DNA of 6,996 nt from Moraxellaceae bacterium (GTDB lineage Bacteria; Pseudomonadota; Gammaproteobacteria; Pseudomonadales; Ketobacteraceae): positions 1-6,996 of the forward strand of contig NVVG01000093.1 in NCBI GenBank assembly GCA_002402125.1, given 5' to 3'. The notes under the pieces are model-generated. The model made no database searches. It was not told where the DNA came from and was given only the letters and a program-made list of their open reading frames with translations. Of the stretch, positions 6,328 through 6,996 are shown one piece after another (the stretch's first letter is position 1; every line of letters starts with the position of its first letter). Position numbers and translations under genes: made by a program.

Positions 6328-6996
6328 TTACGCGTTATCGTCAGGGTTTCCCATGCTCACATTGTTGATGCCAGCATCTACATAGGTGATTTCTCCACTT
6401 ATGCCACTTGCCAAATCAGAGCAGAGGAATGCGGCAACATTACCAACTTCATGAATGGTTACGTTTCTACGCAGTGGCGTTTGTGCTTGATTAAAGCTCA
6501 ACATTTTTCGGAAATTTTTAATGCCTGATGCGGCTAGTGTTCTTATGGGACCAGCAGAAATGGCGTTAACTCGAAGGCCTTCTGGGCCTAAGCTTGAGGC
6601 CATATACCGAACATTGGCTTCTAGGCTAGCCTTAGCTAGTCCCATTACGTTGTAGTTTGGTATTACACGTTGTGATCCTAGGTAGGATAGGGTCAGTAAG
6701 GACCCGTTGGTGCCTTGCATCATTGCACGCCCGTATTTCGCTAGCGCAACAAAACTATAGGAGCTAATGTCGTGAGCAATTTGAAAACCTTCGCGAGTAG
6801 TGGCGTTGACGTAATCGCCGTCGAGTTCGTGTGCTGGTGCGTAACCTACGGAGTGTACGATGCCATCTAACGTATCCCAGTGCTTTCCTAGCGATGAGAA
6901 TACTGCTTCAATCTCGTCATCAATAGCAACATCGCATGGGAAGCAAAGTTCTGTATCCCATTCCTTACCAAATTTCTCTACTCGGCCTTTCAATTT
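6328..6996 (-). CDS. fabI: FabI, enoyl-[acyl-carrier-protein] reductase (NADH), 5' part outside window
   Basis: FabI reduces trans-2-enoyl-ACP to acyl-ACP with NADH, the last step of each cycle of type II fatty-acid synthesis in the cytoplasm, as a homotetramer. The frame is open to the window edge; 223 residues are visible, matching E. coli FabI from about residue 43 of 262. The N-terminal glycine-rich nucleotide motif is therefore missing from view. The catalytic set is intact: LSYLG tyrosine (codon 6682-6684, E. coli Y146), then NYNVMGLAK with tyrosine (6652-6654, Y156) and lysine (6631-6633, K163), the FabI-type Y-x6-[22 protein letters not shown] and [20 protein letters not shown] are strongly FabI-like and exclude a generic short-chain dehydrogenase. 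One residue is inserted relative to E. coli before the LTLSYLG segment. The gene converges with ppiD, and the TAA stop lies 12 nt from the shared terminator. Confidence 0.97.
   Translation of the reverse strand, partial: KLKGRVEKFGKEWDTELCFPCDVAIDDEIEAVFSSLGKHWDTLDGIVHSVGYAPAHELDGDYVNATTREGFQIAHDISSYSFVALAKYGRAMMQGTNGSLLTLSYLGSQRVIPNYNVMGLAKASLEANVRYMASSLGPEGLRVNAISAGPIRTLAASGIKNFRKMLSFNQAQTPLRRNVTIHEVGNVAAFLCSDLASGISGEITYVDAGINNVSMGNPDDNA

Overview
The window is an ordinary stretch of gammaproteobacterial core genome. Five protein genes and one tRNA lie in the order clpX (3' part), lon, hupB, tRNA-Asp, ppiD on the + strand, with fabI (3' part) facing them on the - strand. From memory, clpX-lon-hupB-ppiD-fabI is the order in Pseudomonas and related lineages. 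Base composition looks moderate (mid-40s % GC by eye), too low for a typical Pseudomonas. A marine or Cellvibrio/Oceanospirillum-like gammaproteobacterium is plausible, but the genus cannot be fixed from this sequence.

Layout: 1-810 is the AAA+ core and C-terminal part of ClpX, followed by a hairpin terminator. 811-993 is the gap before lon. 994-3408 is a complete Lon protease gene with a strong 13-bp terminator. 3409-3702 holds a good sigma70-type promoter and a leader of about 105 nt for hupB (GTG start, 3703-3981). tRNA-Asp(GTC) follows 37 nt later with no visible terminator between, and has its own terminator at 4135-4167. 4168-4363 is AT-rich upstream DNA for ppiD (4364-6256). ppiD and fabI converge on a two-way terminator region at 6256-6316 with competing pairings.

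The genes share a protein quality-control theme. ClpX unfolds substrates for ClpP, Lon degrades damaged and regulatory proteins, HU compacts DNA, and PpiD is a membrane-anchored periplasmic folding factor. FabI, which completes each round of fatty-acid elongation, is a neighbour rather than a partner. Terminators after clpX, lon, the tRNA and ppiD suggest mostly separate transcription units, with hupB plus tRNA-Asp as the likely joint one.

I see no insertion sequence, prophage, CRISPR array, toxin-antitoxin pair or defence genes, and no sign of a previously undescribed system. The points worth a second look are modest: the PpiD parvulin domain keeps its histidine motifs, the ppiD/fabI terminator has alternative folds, and hupB has a structured leader and a likely mixed mRNA-tRNA transcript.
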